The notes: a model not told the origin generated them from the sequence alone. DNA of 21,953 nt from an uncultured Marmoricola sp. (GCF_943913695.1 NZ_CALTZE010000062.1:1-21953); one strand, 5' to 3'. Shown: positions 1 through 7,120, counted from the first letter of the stretch. A program made the numbers and translations.

Positions 1-302
1 TGACGCAGGTCTGCGCCGTCGTGGCCGTCACGCTGCTCTGCGGCTCCGCGACGGCCGCCGTCGGGGCGATCTGGTTCGTCGGGCTCATGGTCCCCCACAT
101 CGCCCGCTGGATCACCGGGCCCGACCAGCGGTGGATCCTCGCCTACTGCTGCCTGATGGGGCCGCTGCTCATGGTCGCCGCCGACGTCGTCGGCCGCGTC
201 GTGGTGCGACCCGACGAGATCCCGGCCGGCGTGGTCACCGCGTTCGTCGGGGCCCCGGTGCTGATCTGGCTGGCCCGCCGCCCACGAGCGAGCGGGCTGT
301 GA
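1..302 (+). CDS. FecCD-family iron/siderophore ABC transporter permease, C-terminal part (5' end outside window)
   Basis: Only the last ~100 residues are present; the reading frame is already open at base 3, so the gene starts upstream. The segment AIWFVGLMVPHIARW followed by a membrane helix and a PAGVVTAFVGAPVLIWL tail is the hallmark C-terminal end of FecCD permeases (BtuC/FhuB/FepD fold). In the family this part lies next to the loop that contacts the ATPase. The protein would be one half of an inner-membrane channel importing ferric siderophore, haem or cobalamin; the substrate cannot be told from sequence. The stop TGA (300-302) overlaps the GTG start (299) of the next permease, so the two are translationally coupled. 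A substrate-binding lipoprotein is expected upstream, outside the window. Confidence 0.93.
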   Translation, partial: TQVCAVVAVTLLCGSATAAVGAIWFVGLMVPHIARWITGPDQRWILAYCCLMGPLLMVAADVVGRVVVRPDEIPAGVVTAFVGAPVLIWLARRPRASGL

Positions 303-1327
303 GCGCGCGCGTCGTACGACTCGGGGAGGTGGCCTCGGCCCGGGTGCGGGTCCGCAGCGTGGTCGTCGTGCTCGCCCTCGTCGTGGTCGCGCTCTCCGTC
401 GGCGTGACCGCACTCGGGCTCGGCGAGATCCAGATCTCCGGGATCGACGTGGTGCGCACCCTGGTCTCCGACGCACCGCCACTCATGGAGACGCTGGTCG
501 TGCAGTGGCGGCTCCCACGAGTGGTGCTCGGCGTCCTCTTCGGCGCCGGCCTCGGTCTCGCCGGGGCGATCTTCCAGTCCCTGACCCGCAACCCGCTGGG
601 CAGCCCCGACGTCATCGGCTTCGACGCGGGTGCCTACACCGCCGCGGTGACGAGCATCGTCGTCGTCGGCGGGACCGCGCTGGTCGTGCCCGCCTCGATC
701 AGCGGCGGCGTGGTGACCGCCATGGCGGTCTACCTGCTGGCCTACCGGCGCGGCATCCAGGGGTTCCGCCTGATCGTCGTCGGCATCGCGATCACGGCCA
801 TGCTGGGTGCGTTCAACGCCTACCTGCTGCTCAAGGCGGAGCTGTGGCAGGCGCAGGTGGCGGCGATCTGGGGCGCCGGCAGCCTCAACGGGCTCACCTG
901 GCACGAGGTCCACATCGTCGCGTCGGTCTACGCGGTGGCACTCGTCGCAACGGTGGTGCTCGCGCGCCCGCTCCGCAGCCTGGAGCTCGGCGACGACGCC
1001 GCCGCGGCCCTCGGCGTACGTGTCGAGCAGGCCCGCATGGCGCTGCTGGTCGTGGGCATCGTGTGGTCGGCGACCGTCACGGCCTACGCCGGCCCCATCA
1101 CCTTCGTCGCTCTCGCCGCCCCCCAGCTCGCCCGGCGGCTCACCCGCGCCCCCGGTGTCCAGCTCCTGCCGTCGGCGGTCACGGGCGCGGTGATCGTCCT
1201 GGTGTGCGACCTGCTCGCCCTCAACGTCTTCCCGGCCGTGGTCCCGGTCGGCCTGGTCACCCTCGTCGGTGGCGGCGCCTACCTCGTGGCCCTGCTCCTG
1301 ATCCAGTCCCGCAAGGAGATCCGCTGA
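299..1327 (+). CDS. FecCD-family iron/siderophore ABC transporter permease
   Basis: This is a 342-residue polytopic membrane protein, the usual size for FecCD permeases. I chose GTG at 299 because it overlaps the previous stop and puts the first membrane helix (VVVVLALVVVALSVGV) near the N-terminus; longer readings from 131 would run through the upstream permease in the wrong frame. Family landmarks are WRLPRVVLGVLFGAGLGLAG, FQSLTRNPLGSPDVIGFDAGA and, near the end, AYAGPITFVALAAPQLARRL. It should pair with the upstream permease as a heterodimeric channel, energised by the ATPase that follows with a 1-nt overlap (TGATG). Substrate is inferred as an Fe(III)-siderophore from operon layout and family only. 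Confidence 0.95.
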   Translation: MSARVVRLGEVASARVRVRSVVVVLALVVVALSVGVTALGLGEIQISGIDVVRTLVSDAPPLMETLVVQWRLPRVVLGVLFGAGLGLAGAIFQSLTRNPLGSPDVIGFDAGAYTAAVTSIVVVGGTALVVPASISGGVVTAMAVYLLAYRRGIQGFRLIVVGIAITAMLGAFNAYLLLKAELWQAQVAAIWGAGSLNGLTWHEVHIVASVYAVALVATVVLARPLRSLELGDDAAAALGVRVEQARMALLVVGIVWSATVTAYAGPITFVALAAPQLARRLTRAPGVQLLPSAVTGAVIVLVCDLLALNVFPAVVPVGLVTLVGGGAYLVALLLIQSRKEIR

Positions 1328-2127
1328 TGCTCGAGGCCCGAGACCTGACCTTCGGTTATGACCGCGCCGAGCCGGTCGGCAGCGACCTCGACCTCGCGAT
1401 CGCCTCGGGCGCCTTCACCGTCATCGTCGGCCCCAACGCCTGCGGCAAGTCGACGCTGCTGCGCAGCCTCGCCCGCCTGCTGCGACCCCGGCACGGCACC
1501 GTGGTGCTCGACGGCAAGGACATCTCCGAGCTCCCCTCCAAGCAGGTCGCCCGCCGGCTCGGCCTGCTCCCGCAGACCGCGATCGCCCCCGACGGCATCA
1601 CCGTCGAGGATCTCGTGGCCCGCGGCCGCTACCCCTACCAGTCGACCCTGCGTCAGTGGTCGCGCGCCGACGGCGCCGCCTGCCGGGAGGCGATGGAGGT
1701 CACCGCGACCACCGAGATCGCGTCCCGCCTCGTCGACGAGCTCTCCGGCGGCCAGCGGCAGCGGGTCTGGCTGGCGATGGTGCTCGCCCAGCAGACCGAC
1801 CTCCTGCTGCTCGACGAGCCGACCACGTTTCTCGACATCTCCCACCAGGTGCAGCTGATGGAGCTCCTCACCTGGCTCAACCAGCGCGACGGCCACACCA
1901 TCGTCGCCGTACTCCACGACCTCAACCAGGCCGCGCGCTACGCCTCCCACGTGATCGCGATGAAGGACGGCCGCATCGTCGCCCAGGGCCCCCCGGCCGA
2001 GGTCGTCACCGAGGACACGATCGAGGAGGTCTTCGACCTCGCCTGCCGCGTCGTCCCCGACCCCGTCAGCGGCGCCCCCCTCGTCCTGCCTCTCGGCGGC
2101 ACCGCGCGGGCCTCGCTGCGGAAGTGA
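1327..2127 (+). CDS. ABC transporter ATPase of the iron/siderophore importer (FepC-like)
   Basis: This is a 266-residue cytoplasmic ATPase. Walker A is GPNACGKS (residues 35-42), the Q-loop glutamine is at 83 (LLPQ), the signature LSGGQ at 139-143, Walker B LLLLDEP at 159-165, and the switch histidine in AVLHDLN at 197. The GPNACGKST variant, DLVARGRYPYQ and the FLDISHQVQ D-loop region are typical of FepC/FhuC-type ATPases. The start ATG overlaps the preceding permease stop by one base, so the three genes form one operon. The protein is intact with all catalytic residues. Downstream is a 230-nt gap containing a perfect hairpin (2208-2227) that may end the transcript. Confidence 0.96.
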   Translation: MLEARDLTFGYDRAEPVGSDLDLAIASGAFTVIVGPNACGKSTLLRSLARLLRPRHGTVVLDGKDISELPSKQVARRLGLLPQTAIAPDGITVEDLVARGRYPYQSTLRQWSRADGAACREAMEVTATTEIASRLVDELSGGQRQRVWLAMVLAQQTDLLLLDEPTTFLDISHQVQLMELLTWLNQRDGHTIVAVLHDLNQAARYASHVIAMKDGRIVAQGPPAEVVTEDTIEEVFDLACRVVPDPVSGAPLVLPLGGTARASLRK

Positions 2128-2207
2128 GTGGGTGAGGCCCGATGCCCGCCGATCGGCTGAACCGGGTCTGGCCAGAGGTCCGAGGGGAGTCGTCTGGTAG
2201 CCGCCCA

Positions 2208-2227
2208 TGGGCGCACTGATGCGCCCA
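2208..2227 (+). terminator. Candidate hairpin terminator after the siderophore importer operon
   Basis: TGGGCGCA, loop CTGA, TGCGCCCA forms a perfect 8-bp GC-rich stem with a 4-nt loop, 80 nt after the ATPase stop. There is no U-tract, as is common for hairpin terminators proposed in high-GC actinobacteria, so the terminator role is inferred. It could also be an operator for a dimeric regulator of the next gene. Apart from this stem I see nothing gene-like in 2128-2357. Confidence 0.4.
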
Positions 2228-2357
2228 GATCCGGACGTTCGGTCAACAGATCAACGACCCCATGCCACCCTGTGCCGGTGAACGCAGGCACGCAGTGGCG
2301 ACCACGGCGTGACGCCGACACCACGGCAGCCACAGAGGGTCTCCCGGGCGGCCCGCC

Positions 2358-2972
2358 GTGAGGATCGTCGCGCTCCTGACTGTCGCGCTCCTGACCGTCG
2401 CGCTCCTGAGCGCTGGTTGCGCACCGCTCGCGCCGATGACGTCCGAGGCACCCGCAGGCGCACCGACGCGGGCTCCGTCCGAGGAGCCGGTCGCGACGCG
2501 GTCCACGGAGACACCGACCCCCACTAGGACGGAGGCCCCCGTCAAGCGCACCGGCGCCGCCGCCAGCGTGCCGCGCGCCGTCATCATGCAGCAGCTGGCC
2601 AAGCGCGCGGAGCGCATCGCAGAGTCCATGGCCACCGACTCTCCCGAGGTGCTGCCCACCGACGTCGACCCCGACTCCAACCGGGCGCTCGGATACCGCC
2701 TGATGCTCCAGTTCGGCGTGGCGGCGGACCAGTGGCAGTACCTCGACGCGCTGTGGCAGCGCGAGTCCGGCTGGAACCACCTGGCCGAGAACGCCTCCTC
2801 GGGTGCCTATGGCATCCCGCAGTCGTTGCCAGGCTCGAAGATGGCGGACGTCGCCCCCGACTGGCGCACCAATGCGGAGACCCAGATCACCTGGGGGCTG
2901 GCCTACATCGCCGCGCGCTACGGCAACCCCCAGGGCGCGTGGAAGCACTCACAGCGCGTCGGTTGGTACTGA
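2358..2972 (+). CDS. Lipoprotein with C-terminal lytic-transglycosylase-like domain
   Basis: This is a 204-residue protein starting at GTG 2358, chosen because it opens directly into a lipoprotein signal peptide: basic R2, a V-A-L-L-T hydrophobic core and lipobox LSAGC with Cys21. A linker rich in Pro, Thr, Ala and Glu (about 22-65) follows. The C-terminal ~75 residues, with LDALWQRESGWN, SSGAYGIPQSLPGSKM and WGLAYIAARYGNP, match the SLT/lysozyme-like domain of actinobacterial secreted transglycosylases; E136 is the likely catalytic acid. It probably sits on the outer face of the membrane and cleaves peptidoglycan. The protein ends at W-Y right after the domain, as is usual. Oddly, its signal peptide core is encoded by a 15-bp triplicate (2366-2410). 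It is separated from the convergent sigma gene by 42 nt. Confidence 0.88.
   Translation: MRIVALLTVALLTVALLSAGCAPLAPMTSEAPAGAPTRAPSEEPVATRSTETPTPTRTEAPVKRTGAAASVPRAVIMQQLAKRAERIAESMATDSPEVLPTDVDPDSNRALGYRLMLQFGVAADQWQYLDALWQRESGWNHLAENASSGAYGIPQSLPGSKMADVAPDWRTNAETQITWGLAYIAARYGNPQGAWKHSQRVGWY
2366..2410 (+). repeat. Three tandem 15-bp units encoding the signal-peptide core
   Basis: Three near-identical 15-bp units (2366-2380, 2381-2395, 2396-2410; core GTCGCGCTCCTGA) encode V-A-L-L-T, V-A-L-L-T, V-A-L-L-S. They differ only at the first and last base. The unit length is a multiple of three, so copy changes would lengthen or shorten the hydrophobic core in five-residue steps without a frameshift. 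Confidence 0.9.
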
Positions 2973-3014
2973 CCACAGACCCGAGGGGTGCAGCGAGGAG
3001 GACCCGTCGGCCGA

Positions 3015-4439
3015 CTACGACGTTGCCCCATCGATCGTCTCGGAGTGCGCGCTGACCTGGGCGGCCCGCCGCAGCAGGTGGTCGCGCTCGGGCTGGCTGG
3101 TCGCGAGGTCGGCGGCAGCGGCGTACAGGCGGGCGGCTCCGGGCAGGTCGCCTGCGCGCTCGGTGAGGTACGCCGTCGCGGCGGTGTGGCGGGGCAGTGA
3201 CGGGTCGAGCTCGGCCAGCGCCGCCAGGCCGGCCCGGGGTCCCTGCGCCTCGCCGACGGCGACGGCACGGTTGAGGCGGGCGACGGGGTTGTCGGTGAGG
3301 GCGAGGAGCTCGTCGTACCACTCCACGACCTGCGGCCAGTCGGTCTCCTCGGCGCTGCGGGCGTCAGCGTGGAGTGCGGCGATGGCGGCCTGGGCCTGGT
3401 AGTCACCCAGCTGGTCGCGCGCGAGGGTGAGCTGCAGCAGCTCGACGGCGTCGGCGATGAGCGCGGTGTCCCACAGCGACCGGTCCTGCTCGGCGAGCGG
3501 CACGAGCCGGCCGTCGGGCGTCGTACGCGCAGGGCGGCGGGCGTGGTGCAGCAGCATCAGGCAGAGCAGCCCCGCGACCTCGGGGTGGTCGACGGCGGCG
3601 GCGAGCTGGCGGGTCAGGCGGATGGCCTCGGCGGCGAGGTCGACGTCGCCGGAGTACCCCTCGTTGAAGACGAGGTAGAGGACGCGCAGGACGGTCGCGA
3701 CGTCGTCGCGCCCTTCGTGACGCACCGCTCGTCCCTCGCGGGGCTCCTCAGGGAGCGGTAGGCGCCCTGGTCGTCCCTCGCGGGGCTCCTCAGGGAGCGG
3801 TTGGCGCTCGGCTCGTCCCTCGTGGGGCTCCTCAGGGAGCGGTAGGCGCCCTGGTCGTCCCTCGCGGGCCTGATCAGGGAGAGGTAGGCGCTCCGGTCGT
3901 CCCTCGCGGGGCTCCTCAGGGAGCAGATGCAGAGCGACCGTGCGCTTCGCGCGGCTGATGCGCTGCGCCATCGTGGCCTCGGGCACGAGGTAGGCCTCGG
4001 CGATCTGGCGGGTGGTCAGGCCGCCGACCGCGCGCAGCGTCAGCGCGACGGCCGAGGACGCCGTGAGCGAGGGATGGGCGCACAGGAAGTAGAGCTGCAG
4101 CTCCTCGTCGTACGCCGTCACCGCCCCCGGTGCGGGCTCCTCCTCGACGACGTCCTCCCGGCGCCGGCGGGCGCTCTCGGAGCGGGTGGCGTCGAGGAAG
4201 CGGCGCCAGGCGACGGTGACCAGCCAGCCCTTCGGGTCGCGCGGAGGGTCGTCGGGCCAGGTGCGCACGGCCTCGACGAGCGCCTCCTGCACGGCGTCCT
4301 CGGCCGCCGCGAAGTCGGCTCCGCGGCGGACGAGGATGCCGATCACGCTGGGGACCAGGGTCCGCAGCAGCGACTCGTCCCACGAGGTCAGTCCTCGATG
4401 CTGCCCGGCACGCCCATCACCTGACGCACCTCGAGCCAC
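3015..4439 (-). CDS. ECF-type RNA polymerase sigma factor with C-terminal extension (DUF6596/SnoaL-less type), carrying an internal repeat insertion
   Basis: This is a 474-residue sigma-70 family protein. Region 2 is about residues 24-85 (FAAAEDAVQEALVEAVRTW, PKGWLVTVAWRRFLDATR). Region 4 is about 125-168 (GGLTTRQIAEAYLVPEATMA, QRISRAKRTV). The long helical C-terminal domain (VLRVLYLVFNEGYSGDVDLA onward, TPR-like) is typical of the ECF group paired with YCII proteins. Residues 174-243 are five 14-residue repeats (PEEPREGRPGRLPL and variants) between region 4 and the C-terminal domain. Relatives as I remember them have only a short linker there. The GTG at 4439 is the only usual start codon in frame and overlaps the YCII gene by 52 nt; a CTG at 4391, at the YCII stop, fits the usual N-terminus better, so the start is uncertain. 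It is probably cotranscribed with and regulated by the YCII protein. Confidence 0.92.
   Translation of the reverse strand: MARGASGDGRAGQHRGLTSWDESLLRTLVPSVIGILVRRGADFAAAEDAVQEALVEAVRTWPDDPPRDPKGWLVTVAWRRFLDATRSESARRRREDVVEEEPAPGAVTAYDEELQLYFLCAHPSLTASSAVALTLRAVGGLTTRQIAEAYLVPEATMAQRISRAKRTVALHLLPEEPREGRPERLPLPDQAREGRPGRLPLPEEPHEGRAERQPLPEEPREGRPGRLPLPEEPREGRAVRHEGRDDVATVLRVLYLVFNEGYSGDVDLAAEAIRLTRQLAAAVDHPEVAGLLCLMLLHHARRPARTTPDGRLVPLAEQDRSLWDTALIADAVELLQLTLARDQLGDYQAQAAIAALHADARSAEETDWPQVVEWYDELLALTDNPVARLNRAVAVGEAQGPRAGLAALAELDPSLPRHTAATAYLTERAGDLPGAARLYAAAADLATSQPERDHLLRRAAQVSAHSETIDGATS
3711..3920 (-). repeat. Five in-frame 42-bp tandem repeats inside the sigma factor gene
   Basis: The word GTCCCTCG recurs on the + strand at 3731, 3773, 3815, 3857 and 3899, exactly 42 bp apart. 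Each unit encodes 14 residues (consensus PEEPREGRPGRLPL), and 42 is divisible by three, so the frame holds. Four of the five units contain the small inverted repeat GCTCC-TCAG-GGAGC; the unit at about 3857-3898 is diverged (CCTGATCAGGGAG). The word CCTCAGGGAGCGGT (3746-3759) recurs exactly in the intergenic 104-bp repeats (7105-7118 and 7255-7268). This suggests a dispersed repeat entered the gene and was amplified. Confidence 0.93.
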
Positions 4440-4795
4440 TCGCCGAGCGGCTCGCCGTGGGCGGCGGGTGCCGCGGACAGCTGCCCGGCCAGCTCGTAGG
4501 CGCGCTCGCGGCTGTCGACGTCGATGAGCATCCAGCCGGCGACCAGGTCCTTGGTCTCGGCGAACGGCCCGTCGGTCACGGGCGGCTTGCCCTCGCCGTC
4601 GTAGCGCACCCAGGCACCCTCGGGGGCGAGACCCTGGGCGTCGACGAACTCACCCGTCTCGACCAGCCGGTCGGCGAACTCCTGCATGAAGCGCATGTGC
4701 GCGTCGACGTGCTCGGGCGCCCACTGGTCCATCGGGACGTCGTTGGTGGGGGTGGGGGCGCCGCGGTAGTGCTTGAGCAGCAGGTACTTCGTCAT
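4388..4795 (-). CDS. YCII-related (DGPF) domain protein
   Basis: This is a 135-residue protein of the YCII/DGPF family (PF03795 type). It opens with MTKYLLLKHYRG and contains the family signature VTDGPFAETKDLVAGW and a C-terminal ELAGQLSAAP helix. Function is not well defined; members have a ferredoxin-like fold and are often encoded beside ECF sigma factors, as here, where they are thought to act with or on the sigma factor. ATG at 4795 follows a good ribosome site on the minus strand (AGGAGAGA). Its stop overlaps the start region of the sigma gene, so the two form one transcript. The gene is intact. Confidence 0.92.
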   Translation of the reverse strand: MTKYLLLKHYRGAPTPTNDVPMDQWAPEHVDAHMRFMQEFADRLVETGEFVDAQGLAPEGAWVRYDGEGKPPVTDGPFAETKDLVAGWMLIDVDSRERAYELAGQLSAAPAAHGEPLGEWLEVRQVMGVPGSIED

Positions 4796-5053
4796 GGTCT
4801 CTCTCCTCGTCTACGGCGACCCTCGCGGCCGCCTCTCACCTCTGGGACGGAGCCGCGCCGCGTTTCTCGACATCCTGACCCAGGAAATCCGGGGCCAATC
4901 GTCGACGGCGTTTCGGACGCCACGCACACCACGACCAACCCTGGTCGACCGGCGCCCCACCGACCTGGCCGACGGGCGGCTCGTGTACGGCCGCCACCAC
5001 CGCACCTACGACACGAGGCGCCTGCCCCGGCGGCAGGTCCCGGAGTGCTGTGT
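4796..5053. other. Intergenic gap between two minus-strand genes, no gene seen
   Basis: These 258 nt have no reading frame with a credible start, ribosome site and family match. A 6-bp stem GGCGGC/GCCGCC (4975-4980 with 4990-4995, 9-nt loop) lies about 60 nt past the stop of the DUF899 gene and could be a weak terminator. The remainder, next to 4795, presumably carries the promoter for the YCII-sigma pair, but I see no clear -35/-10 pair. Confidence 0.5.
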
Positions 5054-5755
5054 CTAGTCGCGGGCCGAGGGCGCCGGCTCGTCGAACTCGTCGTGCCGGC
5101 GCAGCCAGTAGGAGTACTCCTCCTGCGGCCAGCCCTCCGGCACGTCCTCGCCCTCCATCTGGCCGCCGTACGGCGTCAGGTTGGCCAGGCTGTTGACGCT
5201 GCCGATCTGGCTCACCATCCGGCCGTCCTGCAGGAAGTAGGTGCGGTAGACGTCGTCGCCGTCGCGCAGGAAGACGTTGAGGGCGAACCACTCCGTCGCC
5301 CCGAAGTCCTCGACGAAGGAGTCCGTGCGGATCGAGTACCACGGCAGGTCGGTCCACCCCATCCGCTCGGCGTACGCCGTCAGCTGGGGCTGCGTGGCCG
5401 GTGAGGCCATCGCGAAGCTGATGTCGCGGGCGTGCAACAGGCCGAGATCGGCGACCCCGTCGGCCCACGACGAGCAGCCCACGCAGCCGGCGTCGGGCCA
5501 GCCGCAGACGCCCTCCTCGAAGAAGAAGCGGTAGAGAATCAGCTGGGTGCGTCCCTCGAAGAGGTCGACGAGCGAGACCCGCCCCTGCGGGCCTTCGAAC
5601 TCGTAGTCGCGCTCGACCTTGACCATCGGCATCCGTTTGCGCGCCGCCGCCAGCTGCTCGATCCGGCCCGCCACCTCCTGCTCCTGCTCGGCGAGGCGGG
5701 CCAGCTCGGCCTCCCACTCGTCGGCGGACACGACCGGCGGCCTGGCGACTCCCAT
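5054..5755 (-). CDS. DUF899 family (thioredoxin-like fold) protein
   Basis: This is a 233-residue protein. MVKVERDYEFEGPQGRVSL, the strand LILYRFFFE, the Cys-rich stretch CGWPDAGCVGCSSWADG (about residues 92-108), and the later segment SFVEDFGATEWFALNVFLRD are typical of the DUF899 family, related to thioredoxin/AhpC-like proteins. Its substrate is unknown. I chose ATG at 5755, just before the conserved VSADEWEAELARL helix; longer readings run through the neighbouring arr gene in another frame. No ribosome site precedes this ATG, but TATCCT lies 6 nt upstream (5762-5767), fitting a leaderless transcript. The gene ends 258 nt before the YCII gene on the same strand. Confidence 0.9.
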   Translation of the reverse strand: MGVARPPVVSADEWEAELARLAEQEQEVAGRIEQLAAARKRMPMVKVERDYEFEGPQGRVSLVDLFEGRTQLILYRFFFEEGVCGWPDAGCVGCSSWADGVADLGLLHARDISFAMASPATQPQLTAYAERMGWTDLPWYSIRTDSFVEDFGATEWFALNVFLRDGDDVYRTYFLQDGRMVSQIGSVNSLANLTPYGGQMEGEDVPEGWPQEEYSYWLRRHDEFDEPAPSARD

Positions 5756-5761
5756 CGCTCG

Positions 5762-5767
5762 AGGATA
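5762..5767 (-). promoter_or_regulatory. Candidate -10 box (TATCCT) for a leaderless DUF899 mRNA
   Basis: TATCCT on the minus strand ends 6 nt before the ATG at 5755, and no Shine-Dalgarno sequence is present. A -10 box at this distance would place transcription start on or next to the start codon. No convincing -35 box is seen. Confidence 0.4.
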
Positions 5768-5793
5768 GGCACGGGCGGGCCGAGGGCACAGAG

Positions 5794-6200
5794 TCAGTTG
5801 ATGATATCGCCGCCCTCGGCGTTGATCTGCGCGATCCGGTCGCGCCACTCCTGCAGCGCTTCGGGAGTCAGGCGCGGCCAGTCGGTCACCTCGTCGACGA
5901 CCCGGATCGGCTCGGTGCTGCGGTAGGACCGGGTCGGGTTGCCGGGGAACTTCTTGTCGGTGACGTTGGGGTCGTCCTCGAACTCGCCCGTGGGCTCCAC
6001 GGCGTAGACCCGCGGCTCGGCGTCGCCCGCAGCGAGCTCGGCGGCCAGGCCGGCGCCGGCGATGGTGGCGGTGAAGTAGATGTGGTTCATCAGATCTCGG
6101 GCCGGTAGTTCGACGCCCGACCGGCGACGAGGAGGCCACCGACCTCGAGATCGGCCTTGGTGCCGTGGAAGAAGGGTCCGTCGTCGAGCGGGGCTGGCAT
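5794..6200 (-). pseudogene. arr: Rifampin ADP-ribosyltransferase (Arr) family gene, split by an apparent 1-nt deletion
   Basis: Two abutting frames together make one Arr-family protein. The first (6200-6090, 36 residues) holds FFHGTKADLEVGGLLVAG and SNYRPEI, with the conserved active-site His at 12. The second (ATG 6090 to 5794, 98 residues) continues with MNHIYFTATIAGAGLAAELA, then VYAVEPTGEFEDDPNVTDKK and FPGNPTRSYRS, carrying the Tyr and Asp expected in the active site. In relatives the join reads ...PEI-V/R-MNHIYFTA; here GAG-ATC-TGA-TGA needs one extra base before TG. The full set of about 135 residues matches Arr length. Intact Arr proteins inactivate rifamycins by ADP-ribosylation. Possible explanations are a real pseudogene, a sequencing error, or reinitiation at TGATG making two chains. 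TAGCCT lies 7 nt before ATG 6200, suggesting a leaderless start. Confidence 0.88.
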
Positions 6201-6207
6201 GCTGCTC

Positions 6208-6213
6208 AGGCTA
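6208..6213 (-). promoter_or_regulatory. Candidate -10 box (TAGCCT) for arr
   Basis: TAGCCT on the minus strand ends 7 nt upstream of the arr ATG at 6200, with no ribosome site between. It lies in the 39-nt divergent gap shared with the methyltransferase gene, so the two promoters must overlap or face each other closely. Confidence 0.35.
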
Positions 6214-6239
6214 GTGCTGGACGAGCCAGAGGGAGCGAG

Positions 6240-6923
6240 ATGACCGAGCGCGACGATGACCACGGGCACGGTCATGGGCACGGCCGCGGCCAGGCACCGG
6301 ACGACGACGAGGACTTCTTCGAGGCCGCGGGCTGGGAGGAGCGGTACGCCGGCGACGCGCAGCGCTGGAGCGGGCGGCCCAACCCCGCGCTGGTCGAGGA
6401 GGCGGGCCGGCTCGTGCCGGGTACGGCGCTCGACGTCGGCTGCGGCGAGGGTGGCGACGTCATCTGGCTGGCGCAGCAGGGGTGGCAGGTGACGGGCGCC
6501 GACTTCTCCGCGGCCGGGCTCGCGCGGGCCGCGCGCCACGCCGAGACCGCCGGCGTCGCCGAGCGGTGCGACTGGTGGCAGGTCGATGCGCGTCAGTTCG
6601 AGGCCGGAGGTCGTGAGTTCGACCTCGTCACGACGCACTACCTGCACCCGCCCGACGGCCGCATCGTCGAGATCACCGGCCGGCTCGCCGGCGCCGTCGT
6701 ACCCGGCGGACACCTGCTCGTCGTCGGCCACGAGCCATCGGAGCACTTCGGGCAGCTCACGGGGAAGCGGCGCTCGGCGATGTGGTTCGCCGAGGAGCTC
6801 CCGCCCGGGCTGCCCGAGGGGTTCGAGGTGATCGTCTGCGAGCAGCGCACCCGCCTCCACGGCCCCGAGGGCGAGCAGGTCGAGGTCGGCGACTCCGTGC
6901 TGCTCGCGCGTCGGGTGGGCTGA
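6240..6923 (+). CDS. Class I SAM-dependent methyltransferase with a His/Gly-rich N-terminus
   Basis: This is a 227-residue protein. ATG 6240 follows GGGAGCGAG, a reasonable ribosome site; an earlier GTG would overlap arr. Residues 1-25 are Asp/His/Gly rich (HGHGHGHG), then comes a WEERYAG...RWSGRPNPALVEE lead-in and motif I LDVGCGEGGD (about 64-73). Acidic motif II follows (VTGADFS), with DLVTTHYLHPP at the position of motif IV. The lead-in resembles the methyltransferase half of actinobacterial fused oxidoreductase-methyltransferases, in which a His/Gly linker joins the domains; this may be a free-standing version. The family recalls TehB/UbiE-type small-molecule methyltransferases, but the substrate is unknown. 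The His run may bind metal (inference). A long hairpin follows 13 nt after the stop. Confidence 0.88.
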   Translation: MTERDDDHGHGHGHGRGQAPDDDEDFFEAAGWEERYAGDAQRWSGRPNPALVEEAGRLVPGTALDVGCGEGGDVIWLAQQGWQVTGADFSAAGLARAARHAETAGVAERCDWWQVDARQFEAGGREFDLVTTHYLHPPDGRIVEITGRLAGAVVPGGHLLVVGHEPSEHFGQLTGKRRSAMWFAEELPPGLPEGFEVIVCEQRTRLHGPEGEQVEVGDSVLLARRVG

Positions 6924-6936
6924 GGGGTCAGGCTCT

Positions 6937-6979
6937 GTGCAGCGATCCCGGTCCGCCTGGTGGACCGAGGACGCTGCAC
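6937..6979 (+). terminator. Imperfect long hairpin after the methyltransferase gene
   Basis: Outer arms GTGCAGCG (6937-6944) and CGCTGCAC (6972-6979) pair perfectly. Inner arms CGGTCC (6949-6954) and GGACCG (6962-6967) form a second 6-bp stem around a 7-nt loop, with a 4x4 internal loop between. It begins 13 nt past the stop codon, the expected place for a terminator. There is no clear U-run. Confidence 0.5.
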
Positions 6980-7016
6980 TGTGCTTGATGTATCGCCCGC
7001 GCCCTCCGCGACCATC

Positions 7017-7120
7017 GGGGTGGTCGAGGTGCCCGAGCGCCAGCGAGGGCCTCGAGACCCGGTGAGATGAGTGGCGGGCCCTTCGTGGCTCGCTGGCGCT
7101 CGCACCTCAGGGAGCGGTGG
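7017..7120. repeat. 104-bp perfect direct repeat, copy A
   Basis: It is identical to 7167-7270 with a 150-bp period. Each copy contains a long imperfect inverted repeat: CGAGCGCCAGCGAG (7034-7047) pairs with CTCGCTGGCGCTCG (7089-7102), and flanking GGTG/CACC extends the stem past a 2-nt bulge. The copy ends in CCTCAGGGAGCGGT, the word that also occurs in the sigma-gene repeats. It looks like a REP- or MITE-like extragenic element. Confidence 0.95.

Noticed and set aside
3711..3920. The five regularly spaced 42-bp repeats as a CRISPR array
   Set aside because: There is no unique spacer between units. They are contiguous tandem repeats in frame within a coding gene, and no cas genes are nearby.
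4457..5404. Plus-strand open frame across the YCII gene, the 258-nt gap and the DUF899 gene
   Set aside because: Most of it is antisense to two well-supported genes, and the part in the gap has no ribosome site or similarity.
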